Below the pieces are notes generated by a model. It did not search any database. It saw nothing but the letters and a program-made list of their open reading frames with translations, and was not told where the DNA came from. A program made the translations under genes and the position numbers. DNA of 64,000 bases. Origin: Brachypodius melanocephalos (lineage: Eukaryota > Chordata > Aves > Passeriformes > Pycnonotidae). Positions 1 to 13,000 of the stretch are shown here, piece after piece; position 1 is the stretch's first letter; each line of letters begins with the position of its first letter. The stretch covers positions 30,051,604-30,115,603 of the forward strand of contig VZSR01000520.1 in NCBI GenBank assembly GCA_013398615.1, given 5' to 3'.

Positions 1-3000
1 CATTAGTCTTCTGCATTTTGGACCTATTTAGACTGCTTTCATATCATTCAGTCTTTTCATTATTGAAAGATGAATTTGATAGATCTGATCTATAGTCATA
101 TTATCAAGCCTCAGGGGACTGAAATACTTTAGAAAAGAGGATTAGGTTTCAGAATGACTGAAAAAAACTGCAGATGTAGCCTGAAATAAACAGACCGTAA
201 TTCAGAATGGACAAGAGAAAAGTATTTTATCTATGAAAGAACAGGCAACTTTACAGATGGATATAGAATGACTTTTCAGACAAAAATACTTCCACAAGGT
301 TGGGGGAAGGAGGGAAACTTGGGTTTGTTGGTAAGGGCTCTCTCCTTGTCAGTTTCTTAGTTTGGGGTTTTTTTCCCCTTCCAAACCAGGCCAACACCTC
401 CTGGGAGACAGTAAATTGTACTGACCTCTTCAGGATAGTATTTGCTGTGCTAAAAAGATAACCAAAACAAGCTCACAAGCTACAACTAGCTAAATTTTAA
501 TGAAAACAAGCTTAATTTTCAATGAAAACAGATTATAATACTTCTTTAAGTACAAAGACTCAAATTGAGTATAGCAGAAGTTAAAAATAGCCTCATAAAA
601 TCAATCAGATTGACTGATTTTCAACCACCATCAGATATTACATTTACCATTTCACAGGTTTTCTAAAATGGGTCGTCATTTTTTTCAGTCATGTGATTAC
701 ACATTCTATTATCACTCCCAGTTTCATGTCTTTCTGAAGACACCATAGAGGATATCAGACTAAACTGATGTAGTACTCAATGCTGCATCATTAAAAAATA
801 GTTATTTATATATAATTTCCCCAGAGTACAAACTTCATTAAGAAAACTATAGCCCCCATGAACTTTTTAATGAAATATGAGTCTAAGCTTAAACACAGAA
901 AATAATGTTCAATTAACTGTAAACATTCCTCTTATTATGTAAAAGTAAATCAACTTCCAACTCATTGATTTAGAGGATAATAAAAAAGAGGTACATTTGT
1001 TTTAGATATTTACCTGCAAGCACAACTAATTTATCAACACAAATTAGCTGCATGAGGAGGAAAATTAGATTTTGACATGCATGTATCAATATAAATGTGA
1101 CCTTTAATGTTTCATTTTTACAAAATGTGTAAATAAGATAAATCTTAGCAAAGAGTTTGCACTTTGCTTGAAAGAGTTAAGCCAGCACAGACCCAACAGT
1201 TGAAATCAGGTGGAAACAGCATCATAGTAAGTCAATATTTCATGCAGCCAACCCTGTAAAGCAAGAGGATAGAGAAAGTATCTCCACACACTGTTTCTGT
1301 ATCAAAACAGGGGTCTCAAATGTACTGATCTGTACTTCTGAATTCCTAGTTCATGTATGATAAATGTGTGTCTTTGTGTTAACATGGATGCAGTTGTCAA
1401 AATTCTATCTGATCTATAAGAGCTTGTGCAACTGGCATTTAATTAGCTAATAGTTTCATTTGTAGAAGAAAAGGTAAAAGTAAATTTTAGTGAGAATATG
1501 AATCACTATTTATAAGACTGAAAGACTTACATTACTGAAGAATTCTAATATTAAATAGACATACCAATAATTTTCCCTCAGAAAAACTGAAATATTTTAA
1601 CAAACTGACTGCTGTACTGGACAACACTACAAGAATCCTAACACCAAATTCAAATAAAGACTAATTAGTAAATCAAACAAGTTCCCAGGCACAAGAGTCT
1701 AAAAACACTTATGGAGAAAGTAGGGTATTGCAGCTTTATAATTTGTGCACTCTGTTTATTTCTTAGTCATAATGGTTAAACCTTAATAGCTAGCGATAAC
1801 AGCCCCATATCTATATGGCTTCATGCAGAAAAATGTATTTAAGATAGTTTTATACATTTGGAAGATCTCACAACTGCACTCTCATGTAAACTACAGTAGC
1901 TAAAATAAATATTACATTAAAAATTAATTTAAGATTGAACTCACTTCTAAACATGAGCTTAAGAATATGTTAATCTTTTTCATCCTCTCCATTTTACATC
2001 ACACTGTGATTTTATGGCAACTGTTGAAGGCTAAATGTACAATGCACACAACTCAAATTGTTGCAAACAATGACATTTTAATAAATCAAAAGAAATTTCT
2101 AGTATCACATGTACATCAGAGGCAAGTTAGACCCTCCCCACTAAACAAAGATAATTTACACCCAAGTCAAACATGACTGGTCACTTCCAACTGGGAATCA
2201 GACTATCTGATAGAAGCAGCTGTTAGAACAGGCTTGACAAAATGCTTTGTTAGTACACAAGTTTAGAAATTCACATCCTTGCATTCCTTGATGTCTCACT
2301 AAAAGAAAAACACACTAGCTATTTTCCTGTTACTGACCCTTTAGGAGAAAGGCAGTGGGAAGCAGATAAGAAGTACAAAGTATTTTCTGTTGAGAAAATG
2401 AGGGAAGTCAAAGATTTCTAACTCAGAGAAATGACAATGACCCCAACTGAGCACTCTTGCATGGGTATTTTCAGGGCAGGAAATTTGTATTACAAAATCA
2501 TCGTGACCCTTAAGAAAGCATGTTCTACAAGTAGAGGTTTAAAATAATTGTTTTTCTGTGGGTTTTCACCCCATTAATTTCACCAAAATAATTAGTTTCT
2601 CAGGCACAACAAAACAAAAAAAAACAGAATGTTTTCAGTTAGTTATGGGTTTTATTGACCAGCTAGAATACAAATGTTATGGACACCAGAAAATGAGTTC
2701 TGCTTGTCTTACCCTCTATAGAAACACTTCAGGTCTTTTTAAACTTATTCAATGACTGAATTTCATAAAGCAAGTAGGAACTTATTTTGAGAAGGCCATT
2801 TTTTTCCAAATGTAATTTGATATATTTGTTTGATTTAAATCAGCTGAGAAGCTGACAAAGTAAAGGAGCAGCAGAAGTCAACTGAACAATATAGTCCTGT
2901 AAATCTATGAAAAGACAAAAAATAAATGCCTACACTTGAATTTCCAAAGTGATGCAATATCATTTCAAAGATAAGTACCTTCATTAGGAAAATAAATACA

Positions 3001-3840
3001 AAATCCCTTGCTTACAGGATGCCAAAATACAAGCAGAACAAATAGTGAAATCTTTGACTACTGAAATAATACACACAGTTTTGCAAACTCTTTTGTCCTG
3101 ACAGTCAGAGAAGAAAGAAGAAAATTGTTACTGTCCAGGCATACTACTACCAATGACAAATCTCAACAAAAGCAAGAAATACAGAAATTTCCCATCTTAA
3201 ATAAGAATGCTACTGCCTACTTAGATCTCATTTTATGGTCAAAGTCTTCTAGCTAAAATTCCAGTACAAAAGGTTGCTCTTATCCTTTTCAAAGCAAATC
3301 ACGCTAAACATTATGTGTTTATCCCAAAGAAGACTACTAATTCTTATCATTATACTATTGTATTGCATCTAATTACTAAAAAAAAGGGAAGTTGGGATCT
3401 ACTTTTGTTACTCTACTGCACTCTCTCATAGAACAAGATATCTCAATTTTAAAGCTGAACTTCAGTTCTGAGGAATGATGGAATTGGGAATAAGGAAGTA
3501 CTACCTTATAAAAGTAGTTCCAAAATCCATTATTAATGGTAAGTGCTGATAAAATCAGATCGACTCTTCTTTACACATGGGAAAGAGAAGTAATCTAAAC
3601 CCTGAAATGAAGGGCAATAGCAAATACCTTTTTTGGTATTACATGGGAGTGAAATAATTCGGCAAACTCAAATCACTTTTCAAAGTTACTTACGCAATAA
3701 CAATGAGCATGACAGTTACTCTTAGTTTTAAAGGTTAATCCCCTAGACTGATATATCATTTAATGTTAAACAGATAAGAAATTATTTAAAAAACAAAAAA
3801 AAAAATGCCACCAAGCACAAAGCAACAAAACCCAACTTAC
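1..3840 (-). other. CEP128: CEP128 intron 12 (incomplete); no other feature seen
   Basis: AT-rich intronic DNA. I looked on the minus strand for the next CEP128 exon and found none with acceptable splice sites. No repeat family was recognised. Confidence 0.6.
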
Positions 3841-4001
3841 CTGTATGTGCATTACAAGCTGGGCTTTCTCCTTGTCCTTTTGCTCTATACATCTCTTCAG
3901 TTCTTCTACCTCTGACATTACAGCATTATGACTCAGCTTTGCTTTAAGTTCCAAAATATGCTTCTCTAGATCTTGCTTCTCTCTCTCATATCTTTCAACT
4001 A
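3841..4001 (-). CDS. CEP128: CEP128 exon 12 (residues 353-406), last exon in window
   Basis: The acceptor is GCTGTTTTACAG and the donor is ATACAG then GTAAGT, a consensus donor. The exon encodes VVERYEREKQDLEKHILELK, then AKLSHNAVMSEVEELKRCIE, then QKDKEKAQLVMHIQ. It is 161 nt, phase 1 in and phase 0 out. It matches the EREKQDLEKQ ... EELEEVKRCMERKDKEKAHL part of mammalian CEP128. No further CEP128 exon is visible between 1 and 3840. Confidence 0.95.
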
Positions 4002-7000
4002 CTGTAAAACAGCAAGAACAGGGCAACAGACTCAGTAGAAATATCAGCTTGTGGTAAATTAATTTTGTCTCATTTAATTTTTGGCAATTAGCTTCTCTAT
4101 TGGAGACTATTCTACAACTACTGATTTTGACCAAAATATCTGTGAAAAACAGTATACCTGTATCATAACCTACTAACACTTTACTGAATGGAACAGTATC
4201 TTTCAGTCATTTTACAGGGGTTTCCACTCTTCCCCCTGCACACAGCTGCTCCTCTCAAAAAAACCCCCCAAAACAACAAAAGAACCAAAGCCCCAAGAAA
4301 ACTGAATAAAACAAAATAGGATGGAAGTGGGGAAGGAAAACAGTGGGGAAGTTCTGGTGTAAATGAAATTTGGCCATCAGCTTCAAGGCCAAGGTTTTAT
4401 CTCACCAGAATAATACTTTCCAATTTGAAAGTCACGTTATCTGTGAATTTTATGTCTGAATCCTGCAACTACAACCTAAAGTTTTGATAAGAGTAAGCTG
4501 TAAATTGTCTCAGTCAGAAATTCAACTACATTTAACTACAACAAAAAGTTTTGATAAGAGTAAGCTATAAATTCTCTCAATCAGAAATTCAAAGATCTTT
4601 AGTCATAAATAACTACTAGAGGCAAGAAAAAAGAAAAAAAATCTCTATTTGTTTTCTTCTCATATATCTTTGAAGAAACAAACAACACAGCAAGGTGAAA
4701 CACAACAGCAAAAATTATAGAAATGTATGCATGTATTTTAACAGTTACAGTACATTTTTATTTTCTTCATATTTTTACAACTGTTTTGATTTATAAGAGC
4801 AATAGGAAAATTAAAATATGCTTTTATTAACATGAAAGGCATATTGTTTCAAATAAATTAACTTTGAAGCAGATACACTAACATGACTGGAGAAAAACTA
4901 TTGAAATTATTATTTAGCATTACATCTCTGAAGCTAAGCCACATACAAAATCTAGCCCATTTCCAGTGCTCTGTATGAGATTTGTAAAATACAGAGTCAG
5001 AGTCCTATTTTAAAAACCAAGATAATTCAGAAGCCGAAGTACAAAAATACAAAAATATTTCTTCAGCCAAACCAATTAAACATTGTCATAGACACTGGAC
5101 TCTATTCTAGAGTCACTATTTCTCTATTAACTTGAGTAATACATTTCTATGTTAATAAGGAGAAAGATAAAGACTTTCTCTAATGCCTTTTTTGATTATG
5201 TTTGTAAAGTTTAAATACAGATAGATAACTAACAATTAATTGAAGACCTTGCTAAAGTGGTAATTTAGTATGAAATGATATACTGAAATTATTTAAATAT
5301 GTGTCTTCTAAATAAAACTATTCCAACTCTAAAACACTAACATAGTGCAAACAGAAGCCCTGACTGCACCATACAGAAAAAATTACTTAACCAATCAGGA
5401 ACATGTTGCTTGGAAATTCTACCAGAAAGTCATCAGCCTTATTAAGTACCTAGTCAATTACTCTTGTTATGATTTTCAAGATGGCAGAATTCAAGCTGCA
5501 AATGGACTGAAATGCAATTTTTTTGGAAAATTATTGTTTAAAAAAATACACCTTTTTCTTCTGTGAAAACACTATTCAGTTTGCTGAAATTGTCTCATTT
5601 GTTTTAACCACGCAAATCAAAATACTTTATCATAAATTAACTGTCATTGCTATTTGTCTGTTAATATTCAGGTGCCAATATGTATTAACCTAAATCTGAG
5701 GAATTAATAGGCTTGTTCTGTGGAAACAATAGAATTAGACTGCAACTCTAAGATAAAATTAATGTCCATGCCTACTAATTAGTTTACAGGTCTGTAGTGC
5801 AAAATATTAGTTGTACCTGCTCTAATTCTCCTGTCATCATCTTGTACATCCTGGTAGCTCTGGCGATGCACAGCAGCGTATGAAATTTGATGCTGCAATT
5901 CTACACGGTCTTCTTCTGCTCTCAAAAGCTGGGAACGAAGATCCTCAATCTAAAAGATACACAAAAGCATCAGAAGTTTAATGAAAAACAGAACAAAAAC
6001 GTAAATACCATACTTTTATTAAGTGCTAAAAAAATTACACACAAAATATTTATAAATAAATCTTGAGAGTAGTGCAGATGATAAACAAAAAGACAAACTA
6101 TTTCCTAATTACAGGCCACAAAGTGATTACTCAAAATTAAAGGAAATTTTCTAATTTATGTTGACCACAGATGAGCATTAATTTCTCTAGACCAAACAAA
6201 ATGCTACCATAATATATGTTGCAATTGTGTTTTTACATAGGTAGTGAAAATGTCTATACAAATTGAACAAACAATATGTTTTATTTAAACTGTGCTCTTT
6301 AAAAATACAATGTATTTATTCATAAGAAACACAGGGGCTCTTCACATTTTTCCTTCCTATCATATATAGTATAGCACTCATAAAGATGAAAACGTGTAGA
6401 GAAAATCCAACATGCTAAAGTAGAACTGAAGAAAAATACCTAATGCATATTACCCTATATTTCATTTGCAATGATTTAAATTCAAAACACTAATAGAGAT
6501 AACTCAAACTTCTGCTAGATACACAAGTCAAACAACTAATGCTATAAGATGAGAATGCCAACTGCCCCTTGCCTAATCATTTCACACTTTTTATCCACCC
6601 CCTCTAAAAGAAAGATGTTTAGGAAGACTTTTTTCTAAAGGTACAATCTAAATTCCTACAGATTTTAAGGTAAATCATATATGCATCAATAGCTGTTGTT
6701 TAAAGCACACATTAGATAATTTTTCAGGTATTTGTTTATTTACTTTTATTGCATGTTACAATGTAGCAAATACTTCTACATCATTGATTTATCTGATTTC
6801 ACCAATTACAGCACATGCTTTGCAGAACAATGATTACTAATATAGAAGTTGTTTTAAAGCATATTATGAAAGAAAATTTCACATGTGTTTATGTACTGAA
6901 AACATACCATTACTATCACTACTATAATTTATACACATGAACACATACACATAAAAGCTTGGAAAGCAGAAAAAGTCCAACGAGTTCAGTCCACATATTA

Positions 7001-10000
7001 TACACACTTAAACCTGTCTTTCTATATCTCATTTTTTCCTTCATAAAACACTGTTATCAGAGGATGAGATAGGAATATTAAGCAAAAAGACTCAGACACA
7101 ACCTAATATAAAAACCTTAGGATTTTTATCACAGTAAAACAGTTACCTGATGCAAAAGAGCTTCTCTACTGCCTTCAGATTCACTCAACTTTTTCCGGGA
7201 CTGCTCCAATTCCTGCTCAAGCTTTCATTTCAAAGGATAATGAAGAAAGAAAAGCAATGTAGGCAGCATAATATAAAAGTGTATTTTAACATTTAATTTT
7301 GACACAAATTCATCCATATAAGTATCTATCTAAAATGTGGTATAATATGCACAGTACTTTTATTTGTCCAAAATTTTAAGCAAATCTTCATTTGTACTAA
7401 ATCCCTGCAATATTTATTTGAATTATATAAGAAGAATTTTACTTACAGTCTATAATTTTTTGTACAATATTCTGTATCACATGAAGATAAAAAGTCATTT
7501 ATTATCCAAATCAAAAATCACAAAAGCAAATTTTTACTGGGTTAAAAGTCAAAAAATAGAAGACAAGTTTTAACAAAGTTTCAAAAACATTGTCCCTGTA
7601 TTTGAAACATACTTCCAAACTCAAAATTAATAATGACTCGATATTTTAAGTCACCTTTGGTAAACAGTTTATCCATAGAAGTGTTAAAGATGACATGCAC
7701 TGGTAGAATTGTAATTGGTAAAACCTGTGGGATTTCTGTGTTGTGCAAGATGATATATTTGAATTATTCTGGAAACAAGATGACTAAAAAATTGAAGTGC
7801 CCTAAATTTCATAAAACTGAAAGTTTTCCTAAAAACCTGATAATCAAAATGTGTAATCAGAAGTAGCCATCAAACTAATGACTATTAAAAGAAAAAATAA
7901 ACAAAAGCAAAAGCTACAAAACATTTTCTGACTTCTTCCATAAATAGTTCAAAGATCCACTTGGAAATAAATACAGGTTTTGACAGCAGAAATTGTTATT
8001 ATTGAGATAGCAATCTCAAGGAGGATGTTGAGAGGCTGGCAAATGGGCAAAGTAAACAGGACCAACATTAAGGGAATGAAGAGAACAACATAACATAAAA
8101 CATTACATAAAGGCTTAGCGTAAATGGGTATAACTTTGAAAGATGCTAAACTTGATGCAAGTGGAAAACAAATTAGGAAGTGTAATAAAGCCCTAGCATC
8201 CTGCTAAAATAGAAATACAAGAAATTCCGTTTTCTATGAAAAGAAAGAGTAAAATATGGCAACAATTCAGTAAGAGTAATTAATAATAACTATGGTGCAA
8301 AATAACCACCATGAGTTAGTTGCAGGGATGAAGAAAAGCTGCTTTGAGCTCCTGCAAATATGTAACAGCAGACTACATACAAAGCCAGAGACAAAATAAA
8401 GAAAGAAATCAAGGATAATTCCCAAGTTTTAAATCTGTTTGCCTGGCAGGATGGAAGAGTCATTAGAAGTAACATATTATAACTGAAGAGCTTTGATGAA
8501 GAGACACAAGCTGAACATAGCTATATTCACAGTGCCTCTGATGCAGAAAAAAATCCCACACCTTGCATTCTTAAAGAGTAAAGGAAATTTTGTTCTGCTG
8601 GTTTCTCAGAAAAAGGAACCATATACTGTAACAGATGACACTATACACTCAATTAAAACTAAACAAAAAGGAAAAAATTAAGTCTTACCTGGTGCTTTTC
8701 GCTTTCATATTTCACAAGTTTGTTTCTCATGAGTTCTTCTGTTTCATCTGCTTTAGCATCTTGCTTCCTTAAAACCTTTAGAGGAGAAAAACATACTATA
8801 AACTTCATCACAAAATTTACAGAAGCCATCATTCCAAGGCTGTTAAAATTAAAGAATCTGCTGATACCTTTAGAAAAGAAGATCTAGACAAATGCTTTCT
8901 CTCTGCATCTTATATTTCCACGTAGAGCCAATGTATATTGTTATGAAAAGATAAATATAAGTTCATGCATACATAAACACACCCATGCAGAGAACAGGGA
9001 CAAACACAAAGTCTAAAGCAGTACTAACATCCTTCCGATGTATAGAGCTCCAGACACTCAAGTTGACCCCAAACACCTTAATCTAAAGGTCTAAAAGGCT
9101 CAAGAGATCCCCTATAGATTAGCAGTGTACTTATCAGAGAAAAAGAATATATTCTCTAATATAAAGTGTGCATGTTATGAAATAAAATTAACTGTAGTCA
9201 AAACACTACCATAAGGTTGTGTTACAAGTCAAAAGGAAAAAAAAGAAAAAGGTTATTTCTTCTGAATCTGATGCTTAGAGCCACAGAACTACAACTGAAT
9301 CAACTGAAACTTTCCTGATCAAAAGTTACCAACATTGATGTGCCTTTCCTTGACAACAATAAAAAAAAATAAAACAAATCCATGGAGACTTTTCCCATTC
9401 CCTCTCAGACTGAAGTATCTAAAACCACATGTGCACATTTTTTAAACCATCTTACAAAAATAAGTGCATTAAATATCAATTTCAAAATCTTGCCCCTGTG
9501 CAAACCAACACTATTTGCAAAATGCAGCCAATCACTAGCAAAAGAAGTATTAGACATGACAGATACTGACATGCAATATTTGCAACATAAACAACCCAAG
9601 TTTAGCTATCTCAAGCCATAGCAAAACTATTGGTTCATTTTAAGTATCACTTAGAAACATCAACTGAAAGAGATCGGTAGTCATATACTGATAATTTACC
9701 ATGAATTTCTGTAACTGTTTATAAATCAGTTTTTATCTGTGCAATATGACCAAGCATTTTTCACACTAATCACAAATCAATTAACTAGGTACTTTAGCAC
9801 AAATCTTTTACTTTCATCCCATATCTTGAAATGTAAGTACATCTCTTCCTTCCATAATTACATGCTAAAGGAACAACAGAGTAACAACAAAAAACCAGCC
9901 TTTCCAGAAAGAAATGTCTTTTTCCCAGTCTGTCATTTCCAAGTAGCATTTTCATTTTACATTTTAAAGGAATACCTCCTTTAACAAATACCCCTGAAAT

Positions 10001-13000
10001 TTGTCCCTATAATTGTGCCGTTTCATTCAGGTTTTGAACATTTTCTCTTCACTGTATACTGGAGAGCAATTTCAGTGTATGAAGACAGAATACAAGATAT
10101 TAATCAACTTCAGTTGAAGCCAGGCATTCAGCTTCAGAAGTTTTGGCTTTAAAAGTACCTTTCTGGAGGAAATAAATGGCTTTATATTCTCACCTCACTC
10201 TTATAACCTCGCCTCAGGAAACGTAAGGGTTTCAGTATAGTTTGGATTACTCTTCTGCCAGAACAGCTTACATTAAAATCTGAGACCGTGGAAGACATTA
10301 ATCATAACTATGCCACTGAAAATATTATGCCACATAAAGAGTTATACTTTTAGTCATACTGATTCCTAATCAGATAACAGAAGACTGTAACACACTTAAG
10401 GTATTCTCCTAAGTATTCAGTAGAGATTTAAATCTATCATTCCAGTCAACTATAAAACTCAACACAGCACACATTTTACTCAAAAAGGCTTTTGGGAGAA
10501 GTCCCAAAAAGCAACTTGAACAAAAGTCTAAGATCATCTCTTCAGCAAATGTTGTTTTTGCATTACCCAAGTTGACTGGATTTTTGTTTTGCTTTTCGTT
10601 TTTTTGTTTATTTTTCATGACCAGAAGTACCAGTTCAGAACAGCCTACTTGGAATACATGATGTCTATTAACTGTAATCGACCATCAGTTTTACAAAATT
10701 AGAAGCTTTGTTATACACAGACAACTTTAGGCCAACTTAATTTTTAGCACCAAATTAATAATTAACATAGTACCAAACACGCATGTTTTCATGTGCAGAT
10801 TTGGCGAGAGATGTCAGAATCATAAAGAAAATATTACAGCTGGGCTGGATTCAGGAACACTAGTAAAATTTTCAAAGATTACTCCTGCTAAAAGGAAAAA
10901 ACTATCTCTGAATCAGTAGCACATCCTAATTCCCAGAAGAAACCATGGAAATAAATACGCCATTTCAACTTCACTGACTTATATTCAGGCTATTAAACAG
11001 GAATAATTTCAAACAAAAATGCATCCTTTACTATAACTGATACTATAAATATAACCTTCAGTTTTATTTTCTGCATATTGTAAAAATAGCCCATAGCCAT
11101 TTCATTTCAAGGCAAAAACCAGCTCATATAGATAGATATAAATAGATACCCCAGAGTTAAAATACTGCAAAAAAAAGAATGTTACAGTAAATGAAACATA
11201 CCACATGTGCTCTGCTTGGATTGTGAAACATGTTTTGTACCAGTAGGTGCCAGGTAAGCAGTTAATCAAAATGTCAAAAGAAAATGGAAACATGTTGTCA
11301 TCCACAGTCAGACAAAATGTCAGCTGTTACTGACAATTCAGAAACTGTACAAGTAATAGATAATTCTGTGTTTTGCCTCCTTCCTGTACTCCTTTTTAAA
11401 TAATTCTCTCTTGCTGTTTTGTGCCACACTTGTTTCTTCTGCACTAAAGATCACCACATAAGCTTTCTCTTGGGAGGAGTAAAAGAAAAAAAAAAATAAC
11501 ACAAACATCCAACTGATTCTTTGATTTCATTTGCTGTCCCCAAAGAAGGGGTTGAGGAAATCAAATGTCAAAAATGGGAACTAGGAAAAGGATGCTAAGG
11601 ACAACAGTTCAAGCACACACTCCTCCCTCAGTTGGACCCAATGATCTTGAGGGTCTCTTCCAACCTACATATTCTGTGATTCTGTGATTCTGATGGTTCC
11701 CAAACAGCAGGCAGACACTGCCCAGAGAAGCTGAAGCACAAAGGAACTGGAACAGGCCTACGGTCAACAGGATTTTCCTACCAAGATCCTCCTCTGAAAG
11801 CATGAGTGTCCAGGCTGGTCTGGAAGATACCGACAAGGAGGCCTTGGAGGGGACAGGTATATAGGAGGCCACAAAGAGACAAAGGAACTTCATGTACAAA
11901 GGTCTTCATAGCACAGCTTTGGGAAGGACCAGGACATGTTCCACTGCCTGCCTAGGTGGTCAGGCTAAATGAACTTTTGATTTGACCAAAGAGAGCAATT
12001 CTTACAGGTCTTTATAAAGAGTTCACTAGCATAGGACAGCATTAGAATGCAAATGTAACTCGGATACCCCAATTGAGCATACCTCATCCACATACACAAA
12101 ATATCTATTGAACCCCAAAACTTCAAAAACATAACTTACTGCTTCACAGATTGATTTTTCTTATACATGAGGCAAACTAAGGGAATGATTGCAGAACAAC
12201 TAAGTTCTCAATCTTTCCAACTTAAGATAACCTTTCAAGAGCAAATAACTTTTACAGCAACTTAAGCATGCTAACTTTTCTTAGGGTTTGGGTTTTGGTC
12301 TCAGTTTGGTTTTGCTGTGTTTTGGGGGTTTTTTTTAAACAAAACCACCTTTTTTGAAAGCTGTGTACAAACCACAAACCAAAACTTGCTCTTTCAAAGT
12401 GAGACTGATCAGTGAGTTTTTCATACTATCACAAACACAAGCAGAACAGCCTCATGCTATCATTTTAAGTAAGGCAAAAATGTACCACATCCTGAACTGA
12501 ATGAAAATATTTTCCCTAACTTGCTACATTCGTGATTAACGTGGCTCCAAGTATGCTACCTGAACACACCAGCTAGGCAGTTAAAAAGAGACTACCTAGC
12601 TATTTCAGTGACAGATATGTATGAGACTTGCTCATGTTCCAAGCAAGAGTCAGATTCAAACTACAATCCAAACAGAAACCATTGGCCACAGGTGGCATAG
12701 CACAGAGCCAAAGAACAAGTATCAACAATGCACTAAAATATCCAGGTGGCTCAGAGCACAGATCAAGTTTATGTTTGTCTAAAAAGATCAGTGATAAAGA
12801 TATGCAAAAAACAATGTTCAATAACACTTTCGACCATCAGTTTACCCCACTCTCTGTCCACGAGCTTCTTGCTGTTCACGGTATTTGTAGCGGGAGGCAA
12901 ACAGAATCTAAGTATCCAGCTGCACATGGAGAAAGTTAAAAAATGCTTCCTGACCTACCAAAGTTACTAGCTTAAGAAGACATAGGTGTAGTCACTGCCT

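Larger units (their letters stand above)
4002..8688 (-). other. CEP128: CEP128 introns 9-11 (around exons 10 and 11)
   Basis: Introns of 1,815 bp (4002-5816), 1,197 bp (5950-7146) and 1,467 bp (7222-8688). All are AT-rich. Apart from the 67-bp tandem duplication and an A/C-rich run near 4256-4320 I see nothing else in them. Confidence 0.6.
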
